From assembly GCA_035686365.1 (NCBI GenBank), contig DASRZM010000110.1, positions 1-29,997 on the forward strand: 29,997 nt of DNA, written 5' to 3'. Of the stretch, positions 6,864-19,811 are shown piece after piece. Each line of letters begins with the position of its first letter. Position 1 is the first letter of the stretch. The position numbers and the translations under genes are program-made. Below the pieces are notes generated by a model that worked only from the letters and a program-made list of their open reading frames with translations, did not search any database and was not told where the DNA came from. Source of the stretch: DASRZM01 sp035686365 (GTDB taxonomy: Bacteria > Pseudomonadota > Gammaproteobacteria > Xanthomonadales > Xanthomonadaceae).

Positions 6864-8153
6864 ATGCCGTCCACGCTCGTGCGCGCCATCGTCCCCGTTG
6901 CTGCAGCGCTGTGCTGCGCCGCCGCGTCCGCTGCGACCTACTACGTCGATGACGGCGGCAGCGACGGCAACCTCGGCACACTGTCGCAGCCCTGGGCTAC
7001 GCTGCAGAAGGCGGCCGATACCGTGCAGCCGGGCGATACCGTTCTGGTTCGCGCGGGCAACTACGCGGGCGGGCACTTCACGACCGGCGGCACGCCGTCG
7101 CAGAGGATCGTGCTGGCGGCATTTCCGGGCGAGGCGCCCGTCGTCAACGCCAACAACCCGGTCACGAGCGACGGCATCAACCTGGAAGGCGCCTCGTACA
7201 TGACCGTGGAGGGCTTCACCGTCACCGGCACCGGCCGCGCGGGAATCAGGGCCGTGCTGTGCGATGGCGTGGAGATCCGCGACAACCTCACCGATCTGAA
7301 CGCGCGCTGGGGCATCTTCACCGGCTTCTGCGACGACCTGCTGATCGAGGGCAACCAGGCCTCGCGCAGCGGCATCGAGCACGGCATCTACGTCAGCAAC
7401 AGCGGCGACCGGCCGGTGATCCGCGGCAACCTGATCTTCGGCAACCACGCCAACGGCATCCACATGAACGGGGACGCGTCCCAGGGCGGCGACGGCATCA
7501 TCAGCCAGGCCCTGGTCGAGGACAACGTGATCTACGACAACGGCACCGGCGGCGGATCGGGCATCAACTGCGACGGCGTGCAGGACTCGCTGATCCGCAA
7601 CAACCTGGTCTTCGACAGCCACGCCAGCGGCATTTCTCTCTACCGGATCGACGGTGGTGGGCCCTCGACGGGCAACCGCGTGCTCAACAACACCGTGCGG
7701 GTCGCGAGCGACGGCCGCTGGGCGCTGAACATCCAGGACGCTTCCTCGGGCAACGTCGTACGCAACAACATCCTGTACAGCGAGCACTCGTTCCGTGGCG
7801 CGGTCGACATCTGTGCCGACTGCCTCATTGGCCTGGACAGCGACCACAATGCCGTGGAGGACCGCTACACGACCGACGGCGGCGACAACGTCCTGTCGCT
7901 GGCGCAATGGAGCGCCCTGACCGGTCAGGACATGAACTCGGTGGCAACGACGCCGGCGGCGCTGTTCACCGACGCCACCGGCGACGACTACACCCTGTCG
8001 TCGACCAGCCCGGCCTTGGATGCCGGCGCCACCCGCGCCGACGTCCCCCGTGATCTGGTCGGCACGGCGCGCCCGCAGGGGGCCGCTTTCGACATCGGCG
8101 CCTACGAGACGCCGGACTCTGGTTTGATCTTCCGGAACGGCTTCGAGCCGTGA
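6864..8153 (+). CDS. Secreted right-handed beta-helix protein with choice-of-anchor-Q-like end
   Basis: A 429-residue exported protein. The signal peptide is residues 1-24 (MPSTLVRAIVPVAAALCC, cleavage near ASA). It then has the DUF1565-type start YYVDDGGSDGNLGT, LQKAADTVQPGDTVLVRAG, and about ten imperfect beta-helix rungs of the form I-x-G-N-x-I (IRGNLIFGNHANGIHMNG, IRNNLVFDSHASGISL, VRNNILY). Residues about 360-415 resemble choice-of-anchor Q (SPALDAGA, DIGAYE). The last residues are LIFRNGFEP, a motif also ending the protease at 24870-26294. The fold suggests polysaccharide binding or cleavage, but no lyase catalytic signature is clear. The start has AGGGAG upstream and opens directly into the signal peptide; an upstream in-frame start at 6804 would bury it. 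Confidence 0.85.
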   Translation: MPSTLVRAIVPVAAALCCAAASAATYYVDDGGSDGNLGTLSQPWATLQKAADTVQPGDTVLVRAGNYAGGHFTTGGTPSQRIVLAAFPGEAPVVNANNPVTSDGINLEGASYMTVEGFTVTGTGRAGIRAVLCDGVEIRDNLTDLNARWGIFTGFCDDLLIEGNQASRSGIEHGIYVSNSGDRPVIRGNLIFGNHANGIHMNGDASQGGDGIISQALVEDNVIYDNGTGGGSGINCDGVQDSLIRNNLVFDSHASGISLYRIDGGGPSTGNRVLNNTVRVASDGRWALNIQDASSGNVVRNNILYSEHSFRGAVDICADCLIGLDSDHNAVEDRYTTDGGDNVLSLAQWSALTGQDMNSVATTPAALFTDATGDDYTLSSTSPALDAGATRADVPRDLVGTARPQGAAFDIGAYETPDSGLIFRNGFEP

Positions 8154-8186
8154 CGGCCGGCGGTCCAGCCTGGCCGGGGCTGTCAC

Positions 8187-11917
<3,731 letters not shown>

Positions 11918-11921
<4 letters not shown>

Positions 11922-12847
11922 GGCTTCCGGGCCAGCAGCGAGAGCACTTCGAAATGCGGTGGCCGCTTCTCGCGGGTGATCGACTGCGCGCTGAGCACTT
12001 CGAGGCCCGCCTTCCGGGCCATGCCGCGCAGCTCGGCGAGCGTGAATCCCAGGTTGGCATGTCCGTAGGGCGCGACCACGGCCCGGTGCCCGTGGCGTGC
12101 CAGCGTCGTCGCCAGCAGGCGCCCGCCCGGACGCAGCACGCGTGCGGCTTCGGCCACCGCCTTTGCGGGGCGCTCGGCATAGGTCAGCGCATGCATCAGC
12201 AGCACGAGGTCGAAGCTGGCGGCGGGCAGATCCAGCGCGTGCATGTCGCCTTCGCGCACCTGGACGTTGGCCATCGGCGCCAGCCGCAACTGCGCGGCGG
12301 CAACGATGCGCGCACTGGAATCGATGCACACGTAGCGGCGCGCACGCGGACCCAGCAGCTCGGCCAGCACGCCATCGCCGGAGGCGATGTCGAGCACCTC
12401 GCCCGGATCCAGCAGCTGCAGCGCCGAGCGCGCCAGCGCTTCCCAGGTGCGGCCGGGCGAGTAATGCCGTTCCATGTCGCCGGCCACCGAGTCGGCCCAG
12501 TTCTGGTCGGCCGCACGCTGCGCCAGCACCGCCGGCAGGCGCTCGGCATCCTGGCGCAGCAGGGGATCGTCGGCGCTCTCGCCGAGCGAGCCCCATAGTG
12601 CGCGCTGGGCTTCGTTGAGCTGGTCGCCGTCGAAACGGTAGTAGGCCGACACGCCCGAGCGCCGGTCCTTGGCGAGCCCGGCCTCCTTGAGCCTGGCCAG
12701 GTGCGTGGACACGCGCGGCTGTGCCAGCTGGGTGACGGCCGAAAGCTCGGCCACGGTCAGCTCTTCGCGCTCGAGCAGCGCCAGCAGGCGCACGCGCGTG
12801 GGTTCGGACAGGACGCGGAGGCAGGCCGACCAGGCGGTCAGGTCCAT
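11918..12847 (-). CDS. sahR: ArsR-type regulator fused to a methyltransferase-like domain (SahR-like)
   Basis: A 309-residue two-domain protein. Residues 1-90 are an ArsR winged helix (LRVLSEPTRVRLLALLEREE, LAQPRVSTHLARLKEAGL). Residues about 140-260 are a class I SAM-dependent methyltransferase fold (VLDIASGDGVLAELLG, EGDMHALDLPAASFDLVLLM, RVLRPGGRLL). SahR, a known repressor of the SAM-cycle genes in Proteobacteria, has this architecture and uses the methyltransferase-like domain to sense S-adenosylhomocysteine. Translational coupling to metH fits that role exactly. An alternative reading is an active methyltransferase with an ArsR domain. The start (MDLTAW) is the first Met of the ArsR domain. 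A palindrome immediately upstream (12851-12872) is the likely operator. Confidence 0.85.
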
Positions 12848-12850
12848 CTT

Positions 12851-12903
12851 TTCATCTTGATTCAGCGATGAAGCGAGCTTAGCAGGGCCGGGCGGGGCGT
12901 CAA
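12851..12903 (-). promoter_or_regulatory. sahR-metH promoter with palindromic operator at the start point
   Basis: On the minus strand TTGACG (complement of 12898-12903) and TAAGCT (complement of 12876-12881) are 16 bases apart, placing the transcription start near 12869. A palindrome TTCATC, 10 bases, GATGAA (12851-12872) spans that point and ends three bases before the ATG. A repressor there would block initiation. The arms are perfect over six bases; identity as a SahR site is inferred from context. Confidence 0.65.
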
Positions 12904-12994
12904 GGATGTGCCGGCGTCGCGCAGCCTGCGCTTCGCAGGTCGGTCCGCGGGGGCCGGGATCGCTCGCTCCGTAGGCCGTGCCGCGATCCGGTAT

Positions 12995-13072
12995 CGCTCG
13001 CCGGGGGACGCCGTGAATCCGTCCATGGAGGCTCAGACGCGCCATCCATGGCGCGTATGCCCCCGGCAAGCG
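12995..13072. repeat. Large cruciform-type repeat with nested hairpins
   Basis: Outer arms CGCTcGCCGGGGG (12995-13007) and CCCCCGGCaAGCG (13060-13072) pair over 12 positions with one mismatched pair. They enclose a short TCCATGGA palindrome (13021-13028) and a perfect hairpin ACGCGCCA-TCCA-TGGCGCGT (13037-13056). The inner hairpin is nearly the same as module D of the composite elements at 3999-4018 and 23576-23595. The rest of 12905-12994 holds only a small hairpin (12925-12939) and no recognisable gene. Confidence 0.7.
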
Positions 13073-13079
13073 AGCCCGG

Positions 13080-13149
13080 ACCGCGGCACTCTCCTCGAGG
13101 CCGGTTGTGGTCCTGTCGCATCGTCGATCGCGGCCATGGGCCGCTCCCA
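13080..13149. repeat. 70-bp dispersed repeat, copy 2
   Basis: Ungapped match to 29-98. The head at 13080-13102 is identical to 29-51, and the tail is a minus-oriented REP palindrome at 13126-13150. Downstream DNA differs in the two places, so the repeat unit ends with the REP. Confidence 0.7.
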
Positions 13150-13186
13150 CGCCGCTCCGATGTGCCTCGCCGCGACGGCGACAGGC

Positions 13187-13312
13187 TGTAGGAGCGGGCG
13201 TTGCCCGCGAATGGCGGAGCGCACCAGGAAGCCGCGCCCCGATCGCGGGCAACGCCCGCTCCTACAAACCTCCGGCGAAGCAGTGTGGGAGCGGGCCATG
13301 GCCGCGATCGGG
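13187..13312. repeat. Cluster of three REP palindromes
   Basis: There is a plus copy at 13187-13210 (GTAGGAGCGGGCGTTGCCCG), a minus copy at 13241-13265 with the same stem, and a plus copy at 13283-13312 (GTGGGAGCGGGCCATGGCCG). Two subfamilies are mixed, GGGCGTTGCCC and GGCCCATGGCC stems, and each keeps its own self-complementarity. The remaining bases up to 13440 show no further repeat or gene. A TAGAAT box at 13441-13446 may be a -10 element for the acyl-CoA dehydrogenase. Confidence 0.75.
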
Positions 13313-13483
13313 CGCAGCAAATCCCAGCGGACATCCGCTTTCCCCATAGGCGCCGCGGAAGCCGCGAGGACAGCGCCGAAACGCGGTCCCGGCGCGGCAG
13401 CGCGCGGCCCCCGACGAAGCTTCGCTCCCCCCACGCCTGCTAGAATCGACGGATTTTCCGGGTCTGCAGCGGCCCGGTGCACC

Positions 13484-13519
13484 GATTCCGCAGATTCCGC
13501 AGTTTTCGCAGATTCCGAG
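13484..13519 (+). repeat. Four tandem 9-bp units just before the acyl-CoA dehydrogenase start
   Basis: GATTCCGCA, GATTCCGCA, GTTTTCGCA and GATTCCGAG follow directly on one another, ending six bases before the GTG start codon at 13526. The 9-bp period keeps the reading frame. The last unit supplies the only purine-rich sequence (CCGAGG) near the start, so copy number could alter the leader. Confidence 0.7.
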
Positions 13520-13525
13520 GCCGCC

Positions 13526-14689
<1,164 letters not shown>

Positions 14690-14777
14690 GCGCCCGGACG
14701 GCTTCCATACAGGCACCGGCCTGTCGCAGGCGGTATCCTTTCGTCCCCCGGCGGACTCCAACCTTTCTCGAGCGTCG

Positions 14778-17700
14778 ATGAGCGCCAACGCTACCGCGGT
14801 CGCTGCTTCCCGGACCACCCACGAATCGGTGTTCGAGGCGCTGAAAGCGCGCCTGCCCGGCCCGCGTTTCAAGGACGCCAAGGTCCTGGCTGAAGCCTTC
14901 TTCTCGCGCACGCCGGAGGACGAACTGGTCGATCGCAGCGCCGAGGTCTGGGCCGCGCTGTTCGACGATTTCCTCCTACTGCTGCAGACCCCGCGTTCCG
15001 GCGAGCCGCTGGTGCGGATGATCAACCCCACGGTCGAGGAGCACGGCTGGGAGTCGAGTCACACCGCGATCCAGATCGTCAACGAGGACATGCCGTTCCT
15101 GGTCGATTCGGTCGGCATGGCGGTCAACCAGTGCAACGTGCAGACCCACTCGATCCTGCACCCGGTGCTGCGCGTGCAGCGCGATCCGGATGGATCGTTG
15201 CTCGCGATCGGCCGCGGCGAGCCCGAGTCGCTGATGCACATCGAGATCGACCGGCAGACCGAGACCGAAGACCGCCAGCGCATCGAGTCGGACATCCGCG
15301 CCGCACTGGCCGATGTGCGTGCCGCCGTGCGCGACTGGTCGGCCATGCGCGACAAGATGCTCGCGGTGATCCGCGACATCGAGGGACGCCAGATGCCGGT
15401 CTCGGAGGCCGGCCGCGCCGAGGCCCAGGAGTTCCTCCGCTGGATCGCCGAGGACCATTTCACGTTCCTGGGCTACCGCGAGTACGAGGTGATCGACGTC
15501 GGTGGCGAGGCCGTCCTGAGTGCGCTCCCGGGTTCCGGCCTGGGACTGCTGCGCTCGGACGAGAAGACCACCGCGCCGCGCTCGCTCAGGACGCTGGCAG
15601 CGCACGAGTTGCCGCAGTCGGGATCGGTCGACGCGCTGATCCTGACCAAGACCAATTCGCGCTCGACCGTGCACCGTCCCGGTTACATGGACTACATCGG
15701 CGTGCTGACCTTCGACGAGGATGGCACTCCGGTGGGCGAGCAGCGCTTTCTGGGCCTGTACACCTCGGCCGCCTACAACCGGCGGCCGTGGGACATCCCG
15801 CTGGTGCGCCAGCGCTTCGACTACGTGATGTGGAAATCCGGGTTGCCGCCAGACGGCCACAGCGGCAAGGCGCTCAAGCACATCCTGGAGACGCTGCCAC
15901 GCGACGAGCTCTTCCAGGCCAGCGAAGACGAGCTCTACCGGATCGCCATGGGCATCCTGGGCCTGCAGGAGCGCAGCAAGACCAAGCTGTTCCTGCGCCG
16001 CGACCGCTACGGCCGGTTCTTCTCGTGCATCGCCTACATCCCGCGCGACCGCTTCAATACCGACGTGCGCCTGCGCATCGAGGCCATGCTCAAGGAGGCG
16101 CTCAAGGGCGAGCGCCTGGACACCAACGTGCAGATCTCCGACTCGCCGTTGGCGCAGCTGCACCTGATCGTGCGTCCGCGGCCCGGCGAGAGCGTGGACG
16201 TGGACCTCGCGGACCTGGAAGCGCGGCTGGCGCAGATCGTGCGCAACTGGCATGACGAGCTGACCGAGATCCTGGTCCAGACGCACGGCGAGGAGCGCGG
16301 CACCAAGCTGGCCAAGCGCTACGGACGCGCCCTGCCGCCGGGCTACATCGAGGAGGTCACGCCGCTGGTCGCCGCCGACGACGTCGAGCACGCAGCCGCC
16401 CTGACCGGACCCCGGGACCTGGGGCTGAGCCTGACCCGACCGGCCCGCGACAGCGGCCAACTCCGCTTCAAGCTGTTCCGCTCCGGGAGCCCGATCCCGC
16501 TGTCAGACGCGCTGCCGATGATGGAGAACATGGGCCTGCGCGTGCTCTCCGAGCACCCGTACGAAATGAAGCTCGAGGACGCAACCGTCTTCATCCAGGA
16601 CTTCGAGATCGTGCTGGTGGACGGGACCGAGGTCGACGTCGACGCCATCCGCGACAGCTTCGAACGCGCTTTCGAGCAGATCTGGCGCGGACAGGCCGAA
16701 AGCGACGGGTTCAACCGGCTGATCATGACCGCGCAGCTGGGCTGGAGGCAGGTGGCGATGCTGCGCGCCTGCTGCAAGTACCTGCTGCAGACCGGCGTGC
16801 CGTTCTCGCAGACCTACATGGAGGAGACGCTGGCCTCCTACCCGCTGGTCTCGCGGCTGCTGGTGGACCTTTTCGAGACGCGCTTCGACCCGGCGCGCGA
16901 AGCTGGCGACGATGCGACGACACACGCCGATGGGGCACTGGAGTCGCTGCGGCTGGCCGCGCGCAGCGCCGGCGCCGGCGATCGCTACGACGAACTGCTG
17001 CAGTCGCTCGTGGAGAGCCGAGATGCCGTGCGCATGGAGCAGACCGAACGCTGCGTGCGTGCGATCTACGAGGTGCTCGACCGCGTGGTCAGCCTCGACG
17101 AGGACCGGATCCTGCGCAGCTTCATGGCCGTGATACGCGCCACGTTGCGGACCAGCTACTACCAGTACCGCGACGGTTGCGAACGCGATTACGTGAGCTA
17201 CAAGCTGGACCCGGCGCGCGTGCCCGACCTGCCGCGGCCGCGCCCGTTCCGCGAGATCTTCGTGTACGGTCCGCGCGTGGAGGGCGTGCACCTTCGGTTC
17301 GGCCCGGTCGCGCGCGGCGGACTTCGCTGGTCGGACCGGCGCGAGGATTTCCGCACCGAGGTGCTGGGCCTGGTCAAGGCGCAGATGGTCAAGAACACCG
17401 TGATCGTACCGGTCGGTGCCAAGGGCGGCTTCTTCGTCAAGCACCCGCCGGCCGGTGGCGACCGCGATGCGCTGTTGGCCGAAGGCGTCGCGTGCTACCG
17501 GATGTTCATCAACGGCCTGCTCGCGATCACCGACAACCTGGTCGAGGGGCAGGTGGCACACCCGGACAATGTGGTTCGCCACGACGCCGACGACCCGTAC
17601 CTGGTGGTGGCCGCAGACAAGGGCACGGCGAGCTTTTCGGACATCGCCAACGCGGTGGCCCTGGAGCACGACTTCTGGCTGGGCGATGCCTTCGCCTCCG

Positions 17701-19718
17701 GTGGCTCGCACGGCTACGACCACAAGCGGATGGGCATTACCGCCAAGGGCGCCTGGGAGTCAGTCAAGCGCCATTTCCGCGCGATCGGCCGCGACTGCCA
17801 GAGCCAGGACTTCACCTGTGCGGGTATCGGCGACATGTCCGGCGACGTGTTCGGAAACGGCATGCTGCTGTCGCGCCACATCCGCCTGGTGGCGGCCTTC
17901 GACCACCGCCACATCTTCATCGACCCGAACCCCTCGGCCGCCACCGGCCATGCCGAGCGCGAGCGCCTGTTCGCCCTGCCGCGCTCGAGCTGGGAGGACT
18001 ACGACCGCGCGCTGATCTCCGAGGGCGGCGGCGTGTGGCCGCGCAGTGCCAAGTCGATCCCGGTGTCGCCGCAGGCGCGCAAGGCCCTGGGCATCGATGC
18101 CGAGGTCGAGGCGATGCCACCCAACGAGCTGGTCAGCGCGATCCTGAAGTCGCCGGTGGACCTGTTCTGGAACGGCGGCATCGGCACCTACGTGAAGGCC
18201 AGCGACGAGACCCATGCCGACGTGGGCGACCGCGCCAACAACCTGTTGCGCGTGGATGGCCGCGACCTGCGCTGCAAGATCGTGGGCGAGGGCGGCAACC
18301 TGGGGCTGACCCAGAAGGGCCGCATCGAGGCCGCCCTGCACGGCGTGCTGCTCAACACCGACTTCATCGACAACTCCGCAGGCGTCGACACCTCCGACCA
18401 CGAAGTCAACATCAAGATCCTGCTCAACGATCCGCACCAGCGCGGTGAGCTGTCCTTCGACGAGCGCAACGCGCTGCTTGCCGAGATGACCGGCGATGTC
18501 GAGCAGCTGGTGCTGCTGGACAACTACCGCCAGAACCAGGCGATCAGCCTGATGGAGCGCATGAGTCTTACGCGGCTGGGCTCCAAGCAGCACTTCGTCC
18601 GCACCCTGGAGACGCAGGGCCTGCTGGACCGGCAGCTCGAGTTCCTGCCCAGCGAGTCGGAGTTCGCCGAGCGCAAGTCGCGCGGCCAGGGCCTGACCCG
18701 GCCCGAGCTTTCGATCCTGCTTTCGTACGCCAAGCTGGTGATCTTCCAGCAGCTGATGGAGTCCGACGTACCGGAAGACCCGTACCTGTCCAAGGAGCTG
18801 GTGCGCTATTTCCCGGAGCGCCTGCACGAGCGCTACGCCACGGACATGGAGCGCCACCGTCTGCGTCGCGAGATCATCGCCACGGCGGTGACCAACTCGA
18901 TCGTCAACCGCATGGGCGCCACCTTCATGCTGCGCATGCAGGAGGATACCGGGCGCCCGCCGTCCCAGATCGCCAAGGCCTACTCGATCGCCCGGGAGTT
19001 GCTGGACGCGCGCGGGCTCTGGGCCGAGATCGACGGCCGCGACCTGGAGGTGCCCGAACCGGCCCAGATCGACGCCCTGCTGCGCATCTGGAACCTGCTG
19101 CGGCACATGACCCGCTGGCTGCTCAACCGCCCCGGAGACCGGTTCGACATCGCCAGCGCCGTGGAGCGCTACCTCCCCGGCGTCGAGAAACTGCGGGCGG
19201 CGCTGCCGGGCGTGCTGTTCGGCAGCGAGCGCGACGATTACGCGGAGGACCGTGCCAGCTGGATGGACGTGGGCGTCCCGCAGCCGCTGGCCGAGGAGCT
19301 GGCGGCGCTTCCGTTCCTGCTCTCGGCACTGGACATCGTCGATGTCGCCACGCAGACCGGCCGTGCGGTCGAGGACGTTGCCCGCGTCTACTTCGAACTG
19401 GGCGAGGTGCTGCATCTGAAGTGGCTGCTGCAGCGCATCGAGGAGCTGCCCGTGGAGGGACGCTGGCACGCCCACGCACGCGGCGTGATGCGCGACGAGC
19501 TGCAGTCGCAGCAGAGCGTGCTGGTGGGACAGCTGCTCGGTGGCCAGGGACCGGTCGGCGAGCTGGTCGCGACCTGGCTGGCGCGCGAGGATGCCTCGCT
19601 GCGGTTCACCCAGCAGATGTTCGCCGACATGCGAAGCCAGCGGTCCATGGATTACCCGACCGTCTCGGTCGCGGTCCGCCGGCTGGCCCAGCTTGCTGCA
19701 GCAGGCATCATCGGCTGA
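14778..19718 (+). CDS. gdhB: NAD-specific glutamate dehydrogenase, large (about 180 kDa) type
   Basis: A 1646-residue enzyme that oxidatively deaminates glutamate to 2-oxoglutarate with NAD, feeding amino-acid carbon into the TCA cycle. It has the long N-terminal regulatory part of the family (HPVLRVQRDPDG, FTFLGYREYEV, PRDRFNTDVR) and the central catalytic domain: RGGLRWSDRREDFRTEVLGL, PVGAKGGF with the substrate Lys at residue 882, DKGTASFSDIAN, CAGIGDMSGDVFGNGMLLS and GEGGNLGLTQKGRIE. The C-terminal extension of about 500 residues is complete. The start MSANATAV is the first ATG after the spacer; an upstream in-frame start would overlap the acyl-CoA dehydrogenase gene. It lies 88 bases after that gene and may be co-transcribed or have its own promoter (TATCCT near 14735). 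Confidence 0.95.
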   Translation: MSANATAVAASRTTHESVFEALKARLPGPRFKDAKVLAEAFFSRTPEDELVDRSAEVWAALFDDFLLLLQTPRSGEPLVRMINPTVEEHGWESSHTAIQIVNEDMPFLVDSVGMAVNQCNVQTHSILHPVLRVQRDPDGSLLAIGRGEPESLMHIEIDRQTETEDRQRIESDIRAALADVRAAVRDWSAMRDKMLAVIRDIEGRQMPVSEAGRAEAQEFLRWIAEDHFTFLGYREYEVIDVGGEAVLSALPGSGLGLLRSDEKTTAPRSLRTLAAHELPQSGSVDALILTKTNSRSTVHRPGYMDYIGVLTFDEDGTPVGEQRFLGLYTSAAYNRRPWDIPLVRQRFDYVMWKSGLPPDGHSGKALKHILETLPRDELFQASEDELYRIAMGILGLQERSKTKLFLRRDRYGRFFSCIAYIPRDRFNTDVRLRIEAMLKEALKGERLDTNVQISDSPLAQLHLIVRPRPGESVDVDLADLEARLAQIVRNWHDELTEILVQTHGEERGTKLAKRYGRALPPGYIEEVTPLVAADDVEHAAALTGPRDLGLSLTRPARDSGQLRFKLFRSGSPIPLSDALPMMENMGLRVLSEHPYEMKLEDATVFIQDFEIVLVDGTEVDVDAIRDSFERAFEQIWRGQAESDGFNRLIMTAQLGWRQVAMLRACCKYLLQTGVPFSQTYMEETLASYPLVSRLLVDLFETRFDPAREAGDDATTHADGALESLRLAARSAGAGDRYDELLQSLVESRDAVRMEQTERCVRAIYEVLDRVVSLDEDRILRSFMAVIRATLRTSYYQYRDGCERDYVSYKLDPARVPDLPRPRPFREIFVYGPRVEGVHLRFGPVARGGLRWSDRREDFRTEVLGLVKAQMVKNTVIVPVGAKGGFFVKHPPAGGDRDALLAEGVACYRMFINGLLAITDNLVEGQVAHPDNVVRHDADDPYLVVAADKGTASFSDIANAVALEHDFWLGDAFASGGSHGYDHKRMGITAKGAWESVKRHFRAIGRDCQSQDFTCAGIGDMSGDVFGNGMLLSRHIRLVAAFDHRHIFIDPNPSAATGHAERERLFALPRSSWEDYDRALISEGGGVWPRSAKSIPVSPQARKALGIDAEVEAMPPNELVSAILKSPVDLFWNGGIGTYVKASDETHADVGDRANNLLRVDGRDLRCKIVGEGGNLGLTQKGRIEAALHGVLLNTDFIDNSAGVDTSDHEVNIKILLNDPHQRGELSFDERNALLAEMTGDVEQLVLLDNYRQNQAISLMERMSLTRLGSKQHFVRTLETQGLLDRQLEFLPSESEFAERKSRGQGLTRPELSILLSYAKLVIFQQLMESDVPEDPYLSKELVRYFPERLHERYATDMERHRLRREIIATAVTNSIVNRMGATFMLRMQEDTGRPPSQIAKAYSIARELLDARGLWAEIDGRDLEVPEPAQIDALLRIWNLLRHMTRWLLNRPGDRFDIASAVERYLPGVEKLRAALPGVLFGSERDDYAEDRASWMDVGVPQPLAEELAALPFLLSALDIVDVATQTGRAVEDVARVYFELGEVLHLKWLLQRIEELPVEGRWHAHARGVMRDELQSQQSVLVGQLLGGQGPVGELVATWLAREDASLRFTQQMFADMRSQRSMDYPTVSVAVRRLAQLAAAGIIG

Positions 19719-19811
19719 GATCCGGCGAGGCAGGCGTCTCCTCCGGAAGCGCGAGCGCGGTGCTTTGACCGCAACCGGCTATCATCGGTGCATGCTCACC
19801 GGAAACCACCG

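Noticed and set aside
11922..12596. Extended N-terminus that would make MetH 1469 residues
   Set aside because: The extension lies wholly inside sahR in another frame and has no domain; MetH homology starts right after the ATG at 11921.
12848..12905. Cobalamin or SAM riboswitch ahead of sahR-metH
   Set aside because: The predicted leader is only about 22 bases, too short for any known riboswitch, and no B12-box is seen.
12905..13440. CRISPR array or insertion sequence in the repeat field
   Set aside because: Repeats are inverted palindromes with irregular spacing rather than direct repeats with uniform spacers, and there is no transposase or terminal inverted repeat pair.
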